Below, one piece after another: positions 49,551 to 57,466 of a stretch of 64,000 nt of DNA. The notes beneath the pieces are model-generated. The model searched no databases. It was not told where the DNA came from and was given only the letters and a program-made list of their open reading frames with translations. Location: the NCBI GenBank assembly GCA_947591315.1, contig CANQDD010000006.1, positions 1 to 64,000 of the forward strand, given 5' to 3'. Source of the stretch: an uncultured Clostridia bacterium (GTDB lineage: Bacteria > Bacillota > Clostridia > UBA1381). Numbering within the stretch: the stretch's first letter is position 1; each line of letters opens with the position of its first letter. The translations under genes and the position numbers were made by a program.

Positions 49551-50969
49551 TTACTTCAATTTCTCCGTCAGCGCGTCCTTCGCAAGCTTCGGGTTCGCGC
49601 CCTTGCCGAGCGCGCGTATTACCTGTCCCATAAGGAAGCCGAATACCTTTTCATTGCCGTTTTTGTAGCTCTCCACGCTGTCGGCGTTTTCGGCGAGAAC
49701 CTTGTCTATAGCCGCGTCAAGTTCGGACGTGTCGCTGCTCATTATAAAGCCGCGCTTTTTCGCTATATCCTCGGGCTTGCCGCCCTCTGCGAACATTATC
49801 GAAACAATCTCCTTCGCGGCGTTCTTTGAAATAACTCCGTCCGACGCCATTTTAACGGTATTTGCCAAATCCTCCGGCGTAAATTTCAAGTCCTCCATGC
49901 CGGTTTCAGCCTCGTTCAGGTTGCGGTTAAGCTCCACGAGCATAAGGTTTGAAATCTGCTTGTAGTCGGGGTTTATCGCGACCGCCGCGTCGTAAAAGTC
50001 GGAAAACGCCTTGTCCGCGATTATAAGTCCCGCGTCCTCGGCGGGCAGCTTGTAAACCTCGGTGTAACGCTTGAACCGCTCCTGCGGCATTTCGGGCATT
50101 TCGCTGCGTATTTCGTTCATTTCATCGTCCGTGAGCTGCACAGGCGGAATGTCGGGTTCGGGGAAATAGCGGTAATCGTGCGCCTCCTCCTTCGAGCGGA
50201 GTGCCTTCGTGTCACCGTGATTGTCATTGTAGCGGCGCGTTTCCTGCACCACTTCGCCGCCCGCGTCGAGTATCTCCGACTGACGCTGTATCTCGTATTC
50301 TATCGCGCGGCCAATCGCCTTTAACGAGTTCAGATTTTTAAGCTCCGCGCGCGTGCCGAATGTGTCGCTGCCCTCGGGCATAATCGAAATGTTCACGTCA
50401 ACGCGCATCGAGCCCTGTTCCATACGCGCGTCGCACACGCCGGCGTACTTTAATCTAAGCGCGACCTGCTCCACGAAGTCCTGCACTTCCTCGACCGTGC
50501 GGAAATCGGGCTCGGTCACTATCTCGATAAGCGGCACGCCGCAGCGGTTGTAGTCAGCCATTGACACGCCCTCGTAATCGTCATGCACGAGCTTACCGGC
50601 GTCCTCCTCGATGTGTATGCGGTTTATGCGTATGTCCTTGCCGCCCGTGACGGTAACGTGTCCGTCGGTGCATATGGGCGAGTCGAACTGCGTAATCTGG
50701 TATGCCTTCGGAAGGTCGGGGTAAAAGTAATTCTTTCTGTCGAACGCGCTGTAGCCGTGGACGGTGCAGCCCAAAGCATAGCCCGCTTTCGCGGCGAGAC
50801 GCACCGCTCCGCGGTTAAGCAGAGGCAGAGTGCCGGGCATACCGCTGCAGCGCGGACAAACGCGGGTGTTTTCACTGCCGCCGAACTCGTTTTGGCAGGT
50901 GCAGAACACCTTTGAATTTGTGAGAAGCTCACAGTGTATTTCAAGTCCCACAACAGGCACGTATCTCAT
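49551..50969 (-). CDS. gatB: Asp/Glu-tRNA(Asn/Gln) amidotransferase subunit B
   Basis: A 472-residue subunit that binds the misacylated tRNA and activates the Asp/Glu side chain with ATP. It starts MRYVPVVGLEIHCELLTNSKVFC. The zinc-type cysteines are in FCTCQNEF and CPRCSGMPG (about 22-44), and the catalytic cradle includes NRCGVPLIEIV and RRYNDN-GDTKALRSKE. The YqeY-like tail is helical (about 390-472). Its ATG overlaps the gatA stop by 4 nt. Confidence 0.97.
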   Translation of the reverse strand: MRYVPVVGLEIHCELLTNSKVFCTCQNEFGGSENTRVCPRCSGMPGTLPLLNRGAVRLAAKAGYALGCTVHGYSAFDRKNYFYPDLPKAYQITQFDSPICTDGHVTVTGGKDIRINRIHIEEDAGKLVHDDYEGVSMADYNRCGVPLIEIVTEPDFRTVEEVQDFVEQVALRLKYAGVCDARMEQGSMRVDVNISIMPEGSDTFGTRAELKNLNSLKAIGRAIEYEIQRQSEILDAGGEVVQETRRYNDNHGDTKALRSKEEAHDYRYFPEPDIPPVQLTDDEMNEIRSEMPEMPQERFKRYTEVYKLPAEDAGLIIADKAFSDFYDAAVAINPDYKQISNLMLVELNRNLNEAETGMEDLKFTPEDLANTVKMASDGVISKNAAKEIVSIMFAEGGKPEDIAKKRGFIMSSDTSELDAAIDKVLAENADSVESYKNGNEKVFGFLMGQVIRALGKGANPKLAKDALTEKLK

Positions 50970-52402
50970 AATACTGCCTCCTTCCGCTCAAAATCCTTTT
51001 CAAAACGGTCGCAGACCGATATGATCGTCTTTTCGTCAAACGCGCGTCCGATAAGGCTCATACCTATCGGCATACCGTTTTTGTCGTAGCCGCACGTCGT
51101 CGAAATCGCGGGCAGACCCGCTATGTTCACGGTAACGGTGTATATATCCGCGAGGTACATTTTAACGGGATCGTTCTCCTGCTCGCCTATTTTGTACGCC
51201 GTTGTCGGCGCGGTAGGCGTTAAGATAACGTCGCACTTTTCAAATATATCGGCGTATTCCCTGCGTATCTGCGTGCGTATGCGCGTCGCGTTTTTGTAGT
51301 ACGCGTCGTAGTAGCCGGAGCAGAGCGCGTAGTTGCCGAGCATTATGCGCCGCTTTACCTCGTTTCCGAAACCCTCGCGGCGTGAATTTTTAATGAGGTC
51401 GCTGTAATCCTCGCCGAGACCCGAGCGGTAGCCGTACTTTATGCCGTCGAAGCGCGAAAGGTTGCTTGCCGCCTCTGCCGACGATATGAGGTAGTACGCC
51501 GACACCGCATATTCGAGCGACGGCAGCGACACGTCGGTTATTTCGCAGCCGAGCGATTTATACCAGTCAACGGCTTTTAACACAGCCGTCTTTACCTCGT
51601 CGTCTATGCCGTCGGCGAAAAATTCCTTCGGCACGCCTATCCTTATATTTGACACGTCAGCTCCGACCTTTTCGGTGTAGCCGCCCTTCGCGAGCTTTGA
51701 GGATGTCGCGTCGTTTTCGTCAAAGCCGTAAATGCCGTTTAAGATGTAGCCTGTGTCCTCCGCGCTTTTCGCGACAACGCCTATCTGGTCGAGCGACGAC
51801 GCGAACGCTATAAGTCCCCACCTCGATACCGCGCCGTAGGTGGGTTTAAGTCCCGTAACACCGCAGAACGCGGCGGGCTGTCTCACCGAGCCGCCGGTGT
51901 CCGAGCCGAGAGCCGCGGCGCAAAGTCCCGCGGCAACGCTTGCCGCCGCACCGCCCGACGAGCCGCCGGTTACGCGCGACGTGTCATACGGGTTTTTAAC
52001 GCCGCCGAAGTACGATGTCTGCGACGAGCCGCCCATGGCGAACTCGTCCATATTCGTCTTGCCGAGTATTACCGCGCCGGCGTCTTTGAGCTTCGCTACA
52101 GCCGTAGCGTCATACGGCGGAACAAAGTCCTCGAGCATACGCGACGCGCACGTAGTTTTAACTCCGTCGGTGCATATATTATCCTTTACGGAAACGGGCA
52201 AACCCGTAAACGCTCCGCCTCTGCCCTCATCGATCGTCTTTTGGGCGCGCTTCGCGTCCTCTATGGCGTTTTCGGCGCAGACGGTGATATAGCTGTTTAT
52301 TTTGCCGTCCGTTTCCTCTATCTTCTTTAAATATTCCTCTGTAAGCTCAACCGCGCTTATCTCTTTTCGGTCAAGCTTTTTCCTGATATCCGCGAGTGAC
52401 AT
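50966..52402 (-). CDS. gatA: Asp/Glu-tRNA(Asn/Gln) amidotransferase subunit A
   Basis: A 478-residue amidase-signature enzyme that frees ammonia from Gln for GatB. The Ser-cisSer-Lys triad is visible: Lys in PVSVKDNICTDG (about 75-80), and the two Ser in GGSSGGAAASVAAGLCAAALGSDTGGSVRQPA (about 150-180, in part). The start MSLADIRKK follows AAGGGG. It lies between gatC and gatB in one operon. Confidence 0.97.
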   Translation of the reverse strand: MSLADIRKKLDRKEISAVELTEEYLKKIEETDGKINSYITVCAENAIEDAKRAQKTIDEGRGGAFTGLPVSVKDNICTDGVKTTCASRMLEDFVPPYDATAVAKLKDAGAVILGKTNMDEFAMGGSSQTSYFGGVKNPYDTSRVTGGSSGGAAASVAAGLCAAALGSDTGGSVRQPAAFCGVTGLKPTYGAVSRWGLIAFASSLDQIGVVAKSAEDTGYILNGIYGFDENDATSSKLAKGGYTEKVGADVSNIRIGVPKEFFADGIDDEVKTAVLKAVDWYKSLGCEITDVSLPSLEYAVSAYYLISSAEAASNLSRFDGIKYGYRSGLGEDYSDLIKNSRREGFGNEVKRRIMLGNYALCSGYYDAYYKNATRIRTQIRREYADIFEKCDVILTPTAPTTAYKIGEQENDPVKMYLADIYTVTVNIAGLPAISTTCGYDKNGMPIGMSLIGRAFDEKTIISVCDRFEKDFERKEAVL

Positions 52403-52434
52403 ATACCTTACCCCTTCCAATTATTTTACGGCGG

Positions 52435-52713
52435 TTACACAACCTTCGGCACAACGAAGCTGTTATTCTTAACATTCTTCGCGTTCGAGGTGATCTTCTC
52501 CGTCGGGTACGAATCCTTATACTCGTCGGCGCGCAAATCGTTATACCCTACCGCGTCGAGCGCGTACGCCTTTTTGGACGAGTCGAACTCGCATACCTTG
52601 TCCATGAGCGCGATAATGCTTTCCATATCCTTCGTCATTGCCGCGCACTCATCGTCGGTGAACTCGATTTTGCTAAGCTCCGCCAAATGGCGCGTAAGCT
52701 CCTCGTTTACCAT
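52435..52713 (-). CDS. gatC: Asp/Glu-tRNA(Asn/Gln) amidotransferase subunit C
   Basis: A 92-residue belt subunit that wraps GatA and GatB. It has the typical HLAELSKIEFTDDECAAMTKDMESIIALMDKV start region and an extended C-terminal half. The start at 52713 has GGGAG/GAGG sites upstream. It is the first gene of gatC-gatA-gatB-aspS. A promoter (52796-52824) lies upstream, with an intrinsic terminator directly in front of the ribosome binding site, so the operon may be attenuated. Confidence 0.93.
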   Translation of the reverse strand: MVNEELTRHLAELSKIEFTDDECAAMTKDMESIIALMDKVCEFDSSKKAYALDAVGYNDLRADEYKDSYPTEKITSNAKNVKNNSFVVPKVV

Positions 52714-52733
52714 ATTCCTCAACTCCCTGAAAC

Positions 52734-52774
52734 AAAAAAAGCGTTATATGACAGTCCTCCCTGTCATACAACGC
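52734..52774 (-). terminator. Terminator hairpin directly in front of gatC
   Basis: Minus-strand arms GCGTTGTATGACAG/CTGTCATATAACGC with one mismatch, followed by seven T and then, within 20 nt, the gatC start. It can terminate the VanW transcript, or attenuate transcripts starting at the promoter 52796-52824. Confidence 0.85.
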
Positions 52775-52795
52775 CATTGTCGTATAATTTATTAT

Positions 52796-52824
52796 ACTAT
52801 AGCACAAATTTCTTCGGTTTGCAA
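52796..52824 (-). promoter_or_regulatory. Promoter of gatC-gatA-gatB-aspS
   Basis: TTGCAA (52819-52824), 17 nt, TATAGT (52796-52801) on the minus strand. It lies upstream of the terminator hairpin. Confidence 0.6.
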
Positions 52825-52860
52825 GAGTGAATTTAAAAATTTTGCCGTTTTCTTCTTAAA

Positions 52861-54675
52861 TTACTCACTTTCCTCGTCTTCCTCCGAATCTTCCTCCGAT
52901 TCCTCTTCCGAATCTTCCTCCAATTCTTCCTCCAAGCTTTGCATCGCTTGCTTGTGCGGCATATACGTGCTTGAGTTAAGCGTGTCGGTCGAAATGAGAC
53001 TGCCGTTTTCGTATACGTAGCGCGTTGAGTAAACGACGGTATTTTCTCCCTTTGTTGTCGTGTTGTTTGAAATTGTGACCTTCCTCGCCGGTTCCCACGC
53101 CGTGCCGATTATGCTTACAAAAACGCTCGAGCCGCTCGTGTACGCGGAAATCTTAATCGGGTAGCTGCTCGTGTTCCTGAAACGGAAGTCAACGCCGCCG
53201 TCGGCAACGGTCGCGTCCTGACCGAGCGGTATGTAGCCGACGGTCATCATGTGGTTGAGACGCTCGACTATACCCATATCGGCGTACAGCACCGCGCTGT
53301 AAAGCGTGCTCGATACCTGACACGTTCCGCCGCCGATACCGTCCACGCTTTCGCCGTTAATGTACTCCTTCGCGGTATAGAAGCCGTTTTCCACGGTGCG
53401 GTGTCCCACGGTGTCATTGAATGAGAACACGGCGCCGGGAGCAACCACCGTTCCGTTTATGCGTTCAGCGGCGCGCGCGACATTCTGGCAGCGGTTCCAC
53501 GTTGAGCCGCCGAAAGACGTGGAATACGTCGAGAGCGTATTCGCGAACAGCTTGTCGTTCAGCGTTTGGGACGAAACATCGGGGTATGAAATATTATAAG
53601 GAATGTTTACGGGTTCGCAGCCCTCGTAAATATTCGCGAGCAGCGGCGTAACCGCTTCCTTATCTATATACCGTCCCGTCGCGTCCTCGGTTATCGAAAC
53701 GGAATTTCCGTCTATTACGTACTCCGCATTTACCGGATCCTTGTATATCATCGCGTCGATACGCTCTATCGTCATCGTTTCCGGAGGCGATGTGTCAAAG
53801 TCAACATGAATGTCCTTAAAGCGTTCGCCGCGCAGAGCGTTCACAACCTGCTCGTATGCCTTCGCGTGGTCGCCGTTGTAGCCCGTCTGACCGGAGAAAA
53901 CCGTCGCTGTTTGTTCCTCGTTAAACTCTATATAATGTTCCTTCCGCTCGCCCTTCATCAGATTGCCGCACTCGTCAAGCTTCGCGCCGAGCATTGCCTC
54001 GTCGGTCTGCGGTACCGGCACGATCTCATGCGGCTTAAACAGCAGCCGCGCGGCAAGCCACGATTTTACGAATATATTCTCGTTCTTGCAGTAATCGACC
54101 GCCTTTTGAGCCGTGTCCTCCGGCAGAGCCGCAAGACCTATATCCGCGCCGGTCATTGTAAATTCCGTTTCGCCGTCGGTAAGCGTGATGTCGGTATCGT
54201 CGAAAAGGCTGGACGCGTTTATCGCATTAAGCGTTTCATCGTACGTCATACCGCCGACGTAAACGCCTTCTATGTAAACGTTTTTCATCACGCGCCCGTC
54301 TTTTACCGTCGAGAGCGTATATCCGAAAAAGCACAGCGCCGCAAACAAGACAGCCGACACACCGATAATAATCGGTTTTAATATCTTCTTCCCCGATTTG
54401 CGCCTCATTTCTTCCTCGCTTTCGTCCGACGCGCTTTCATACTCCGTTTCCTCGTCCTCGCCGTAAGCATCCGCGTCGTACCCGCCGTCCGTATCATACG
54501 TATCATCGGTATCGTCCGCAAAGTCGCTGTCGCTCCAGCCGAAATCGTCCTCCGTTTCGTCCTCTGTTTCCGTGTCGGTGTGTTCCTCCGCGACCTCAAA
54601 CGTCACCGGACGCGGCACGCTTGTGTTATCCGCCTCCGACACTTCTTCTACCGCCCCGTTTTCATTATCCGCCAT
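52861..54675 (-). CDS. VanW family membrane protein with acidic ends
   Basis: A 604-residue protein. The cytoplasmic N-terminus (1-92) is very rich in Asp/Glu/Thr. One membrane segment (about 97-120, KPIIIGVSAVLFAALCFFGYTL) is followed by an external part with a peptidoglycan-binding-4-like region (about 150-370). The VanW domain (about 385-510) has the pattern VAPGAVFSFNDTVG and GGGTCQVSSTLYSAVLYADM. The C-terminus is a run of Glu/Ser/Asp (about 580-604). VanW proteins are wall-associated in Clostridia; the domain's Cys and nearby His suggest peptidoglycan chemistry, but function is not proven. It lies behind the cysteine-cluster gene. Confidence 0.88.
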   Translation of the reverse strand: MADNENGAVEEVSEADNTSVPRPVTFEVAEEHTDTETEDETEDDFGWSDSDFADDTDDTYDTDGGYDADAYGEDEETEYESASDESEEEMRRKSGKKILKPIIIGVSAVLFAALCFFGYTLSTVKDGRVMKNVYIEGVYVGGMTYDETLNAINASSLFDDTDITLTDGETEFTMTGADIGLAALPEDTAQKAVDYCKNENIFVKSWLAARLLFKPHEIVPVPQTDEAMLGAKLDECGNLMKGERKEHYIEFNEEQTATVFSGQTGYNGDHAKAYEQVVNALRGERFKDIHVDFDTSPPETMTIERIDAMIYKDPVNAEYVIDGNSVSITEDATGRYIDKEAVTPLLANIYEGCEPVNIPYNISYPDVSSQTLNDKLFANTLSTYSTSFGGSTWNRCQNVARAAERINGTVVAPGAVFSFNDTVGHRTVENGFYTAKEYINGESVDGIGGGTCQVSSTLYSAVLYADMGIVERLNHMMTVGYIPLGQDATVADGGVDFRFRNTSSYPIKISAYTSGSSVFVSIIGTAWEPARKVTISNNTTTKGENTVVYSTRYVYENGSLISTDTLNSSTYMPHKQAMQSLEEELEEDSEEESEEDSEEDEESE

Positions 54676-54696
54676 AATTTAATTCCTTCCAATCTG

Positions 54697-55218
54697 TCAA
54701 TCATAAAACCTGCCAAACTCGTCAAGATAATCCGAGTACATCTTCATAAAAGCTCTGAACCGTGCGTTTTTCATAAGAAGCGTAAACGCCCGTCGTATGT
54801 TGCGCACAAACGTGCCGTCAAAATCCTCCAAAAGCATAGCCTTTGCCATCGGGCATATACCCTTGCCGCGCGGGTCAACTATAATTTCAACTTTGCCGTC
54901 CTTTGAAAGATAAGGCGTGAGCGGAAAAATCCTGCACGCAAGCGGTCTTTGAAATCTGTCGCACGCCCCGCCGCACACAGCGAGCGAAACGGTGTGCTTT
55001 TTTCCCTCAAACTCGTATTGAAGCTGCGTTTTCTCCACTCTTATTCCGTCGGGATTTAAGAGCTTGAAAACCTCTTCTTCACCCGGAAACAGGAGCATAC
55101 CGCTGTCGTCTCCCTTACAGCACGCCTTACCGCACAGTCTGCCGCAGTCGGCGCGCACGGGCGTTACATAGTCAAAAAGTCTGTATATCTGCAAGTATAC
55201 GTAAGCGGCGTTCATCAT
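54697..55218 (-). CDS. YkgJ-like cysteine-cluster protein
   Basis: A 173-residue soluble protein with cysteines in the arrangement DCGRLCGKACCKGDDSGM near 24-41, CGGACDRFQRPLACRIFPL near 80-99 and GICPMA near 123. This fits the YkgJ/UPF0153 type of putative zinc or iron chelating proteins (C-x3-C...C-x3-C scheme), extended at the C-terminus by basic helices. No catalytic role is known. It is the first gene of a unit with the VanW gene (21 nt gap) and has a promoter at 55258-55286. Confidence 0.7.
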   Translation of the reverse strand: MMNAAYVYLQIYRLFDYVTPVRADCGRLCGKACCKGDDSGMLLFPGEEEVFKLLNPDGIRVEKTQLQYEFEGKKHTVSLAVCGGACDRFQRPLACRIFPLTPYLSKDGKVEIIVDPRGKGICPMAKAMLLEDFDGTFVRNIRRAFTLLMKNARFRAFMKMYSDYLDEFGRFYD

Positions 55219-55257
55219 ATTCGCTACCTTACCTTTCCGTTTACATAATTCATATGA

Positions 55258-55286
55258 ATTTTATCACAGTTCTCTCTCCAAAACAA
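55258..55286 (-). promoter_or_regulatory. Promoter of the YkgJ-like/VanW unit
   Basis: TTGTTT (55281-55286), 17 nt, TAAAAT (55258-55263) on the minus strand. Confidence 0.6.
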
Positions 55287-55349
55287 TACTTATGCGGAGA
55301 ATTTTGTGTTTTGTAACATTATTTTAATGTAAACGAGAAACCGCCGTAT

Positions 55350-55379
55350 TTGACAGATTAGCTTATATGGTGGTATAAT
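55350..55379 (+). promoter_or_regulatory. Promoter of the topoisomerase B-A genes
   Basis: TTGACA (55350-55355), 18 nt, TATAAT (55374-55379). Confidence 0.8.
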
Positions 55380-55425
55380 TATAATAGAACTTCTATATCT
55401 TGATTTTGGAAAGGAAATTACGTAA

Positions 55426-57444
55426 ATGGCAAAAAAGAAACAGGAATACGGCAACGACTCCATAACGAGCTTAAAAGGCGCGGACAGGGTCAGAAAACGT
55501 CCGGCTGTTATATTCGGCTCGGACGGATTGGAGGGCTGCGAACATTCTTTTTTTGAAATACTGTCAAACTCGATCGACGAGGCGCGCGAGGGCTACGGCG
55601 ACCTTATCGAGGTCACGCGTTTCGCGGACGGCTCTATAGAGGTACGCGACCACGGACGCGGCATACCGCTCGACTACAACGAAGCCGAAGGACGCTACAA
55701 CTGGGAGCTTGTGTACTGCGAGCTGTACGCCGGCGGCAAGTACGACAACAACAAGGGCGGAATGTACAGCTACAGCCTCGGACTCAACGGTCTGGGCGCG
55801 TGCGCGACGCAGTATTCGAGCGAGTATATGGACGTTACGGTCGTGCGCGACAAGACAGTTTACACGCTGCATTTTGAAAAGGGCGAAAACGTCGGCGGTC
55901 TTGAAAAACGCGACACAAGGAGTGTTCAGACCGGCACGACGCAGCGGTGGAAGCCGGACAAGGACGTTTTTACCGAGACCGATATACCCGCAGAATACTA
56001 CAGGGACACGCTTAACAAGCAGGCTATGGTAAATGCAGGTATCAGGTTCGTGTTCTACAACGAGACCGAAAACGGCATGGAAATGACCGAATATTTCTAC
56101 GAGAACGGTATCGTGGACTATCTCAAGGAAACGGTCGGTGACACGGGCTTTACGACGGTCGAGACGTGGGAAACGGAGCGCGAGGGACGCGACAGGGCTG
56201 ACAAAGAGGACTACAAAATGAAGATGCAGATCGCGTTCTGCTTCTCGAACAAGGTGAATATGCTCGAATACTACCACAATTCAAGCTACCTCGAACATGG
56301 CGGCTCGCCTGATAAGGCTGTTAAAAACGCGTTTGTGTACGCAATCGATAAATATTTGAAGCAAAACGGCAAATACTCAAAGAGCGACTCGAAGATAAGC
56401 TTTATGGATATAGCGGACTGTCTCGCGCTCGTCATAAACTCGTTCTCGACACAGACGAGCTATGAGAACCAGACGAAAAAAGCTATAAACAACAAATTCA
56501 TACAGGACGCGATGACGGAATTTCTGCGCGCGCAGCTCGAGGTGTACTTTATCGAGAACAAGACCGACGCGGAAAAAATAGCGAATCAGGTGCTTGTGAA
56601 CAAGCGAAGCCGTGAAAAGGCAGAGAAAACGAGGATCGAGATCAAGGGCAAGCTCACCGGCACGATGGATATTACGAACCGTGTCGAAAAGTTTGTAGAC
56701 TGCCGCACAAAGGACGTTACGAAACGCGAGGTGTATATCGTCGAGGGCGACAGTGCGCTCGGCTCGTGCAAGCTCGCGCGCGATCCGATGTTTCAGGCAA
56801 TCATGCCGATACGCGGCAAGATATTAAACTGCTTAAAAGTGGACTACCCCAGAATTTTCAAGAGCGATATTATAACCGACCTCGTAAAGGTTCTGGGCTG
56901 CGGCGTGGAGATAAAGGCGGGTAATCACCGAGGTATCGAAGCGTTCAGCCTTGACAAGCTGCGCTGGGACAAGGTTATAATCTGCACCGACGCGGACGTT
57001 GACGGATTCCAAATTCGCACGCTCGTGCTTACGATGATTTACCGCCTCATGCCGACGCTCATAGATAAGGGCAAGGTGTATATCGCGGAGTCGCCGCTGT
57101 ACGAGATAGCCGTTACGAAGGGTAAAAGGAAGGGTGAAAAGCATTTCGCCTACACCGACAGCGAGAAGGACGACATATTAAAAATGCTGAATGAGCAGGG
57201 ACTCAGCAAGGACAAGGACGACTACGATATTAAGCGGTCGAAAGGTCTCGGCGAGAACCAGCCTGACATGATGAGCCTCACGACGATGCACCCCGCGACG
57301 CGCCGCCTTATACGCGTGACGCCCGAGAACGCGGAGAGAACAGCGAGAATGTTCGATATTCTTCTGGGCGACAGTTTGCAGGAGAGAAAAGACTACATTG
57401 CCGACTTCGGCGGCGATTATATGGAAATGCTCGATTTAAGCTAA
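55426..57444 (+). CDS. Type IIA DNA topoisomerase subunit B (divergent GyrB/ParE)
   Basis: A 672-residue protein with a GHKL ATPase domain (RKRPAVIFGSDGLEGCEH, Glu in EILSNSIDEA, RDHGRGIPLD, GLNGLGACATQYSS). A transducer and Toprim domain follow, with catalytic Glu in VEGDSALGSC (about 440) and metal acids in CTDADVDGF (about 522). Several family motifs are altered: normal EGDSAGGSAK reads EGDSALGSCK, and PLRGKILNVEKA reads PIRGKILNCLKV. It is paired with subunit A 22 nt downstream. Divergence suggests a second topoisomerase (Topo IV-like) rather than housekeeping gyrase. The start follows GGAAAGGAA. Confidence 0.88.
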   Translation: MAKKKQEYGNDSITSLKGADRVRKRPAVIFGSDGLEGCEHSFFEILSNSIDEAREGYGDLIEVTRFADGSIEVRDHGRGIPLDYNEAEGRYNWELVYCELYAGGKYDNNKGGMYSYSLGLNGLGACATQYSSEYMDVTVVRDKTVYTLHFEKGENVGGLEKRDTRSVQTGTTQRWKPDKDVFTETDIPAEYYRDTLNKQAMVNAGIRFVFYNETENGMEMTEYFYENGIVDYLKETVGDTGFTTVETWETEREGRDRADKEDYKMKMQIAFCFSNKVNMLEYYHNSSYLEHGGSPDKAVKNAFVYAIDKYLKQNGKYSKSDSKISFMDIADCLALVINSFSTQTSYENQTKKAINNKFIQDAMTEFLRAQLEVYFIENKTDAEKIANQVLVNKRSREKAEKTRIEIKGKLTGTMDITNRVEKFVDCRTKDVTKREVYIVEGDSALGSCKLARDPMFQAIMPIRGKILNCLKVDYPRIFKSDIITDLVKVLGCGVEIKAGNHRGIEAFSLDKLRWDKVIICTDADVDGFQIRTLVLTMIYRLMPTLIDKGKVYIAESPLYEIAVTKGKRKGEKHFAYTDSEKDDILKMLNEQGLSKDKDDYDIKRSKGLGENQPDMMSLTTMHPATRRLIRVTPENAERTARMFDILLGDSLQERKDYIADFGGDYMEMLDLS

Positions 57445-57466
57445 ATCCGTTTGAAAGGAATAAAAC

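Noticed and set aside
52734-52800. T-box or riboswitch ahead of gatC
   Set aside because: The leader is only about 55 nt and lacks the T-box sequence and specifier stem; only a single terminator hairpin is visible.
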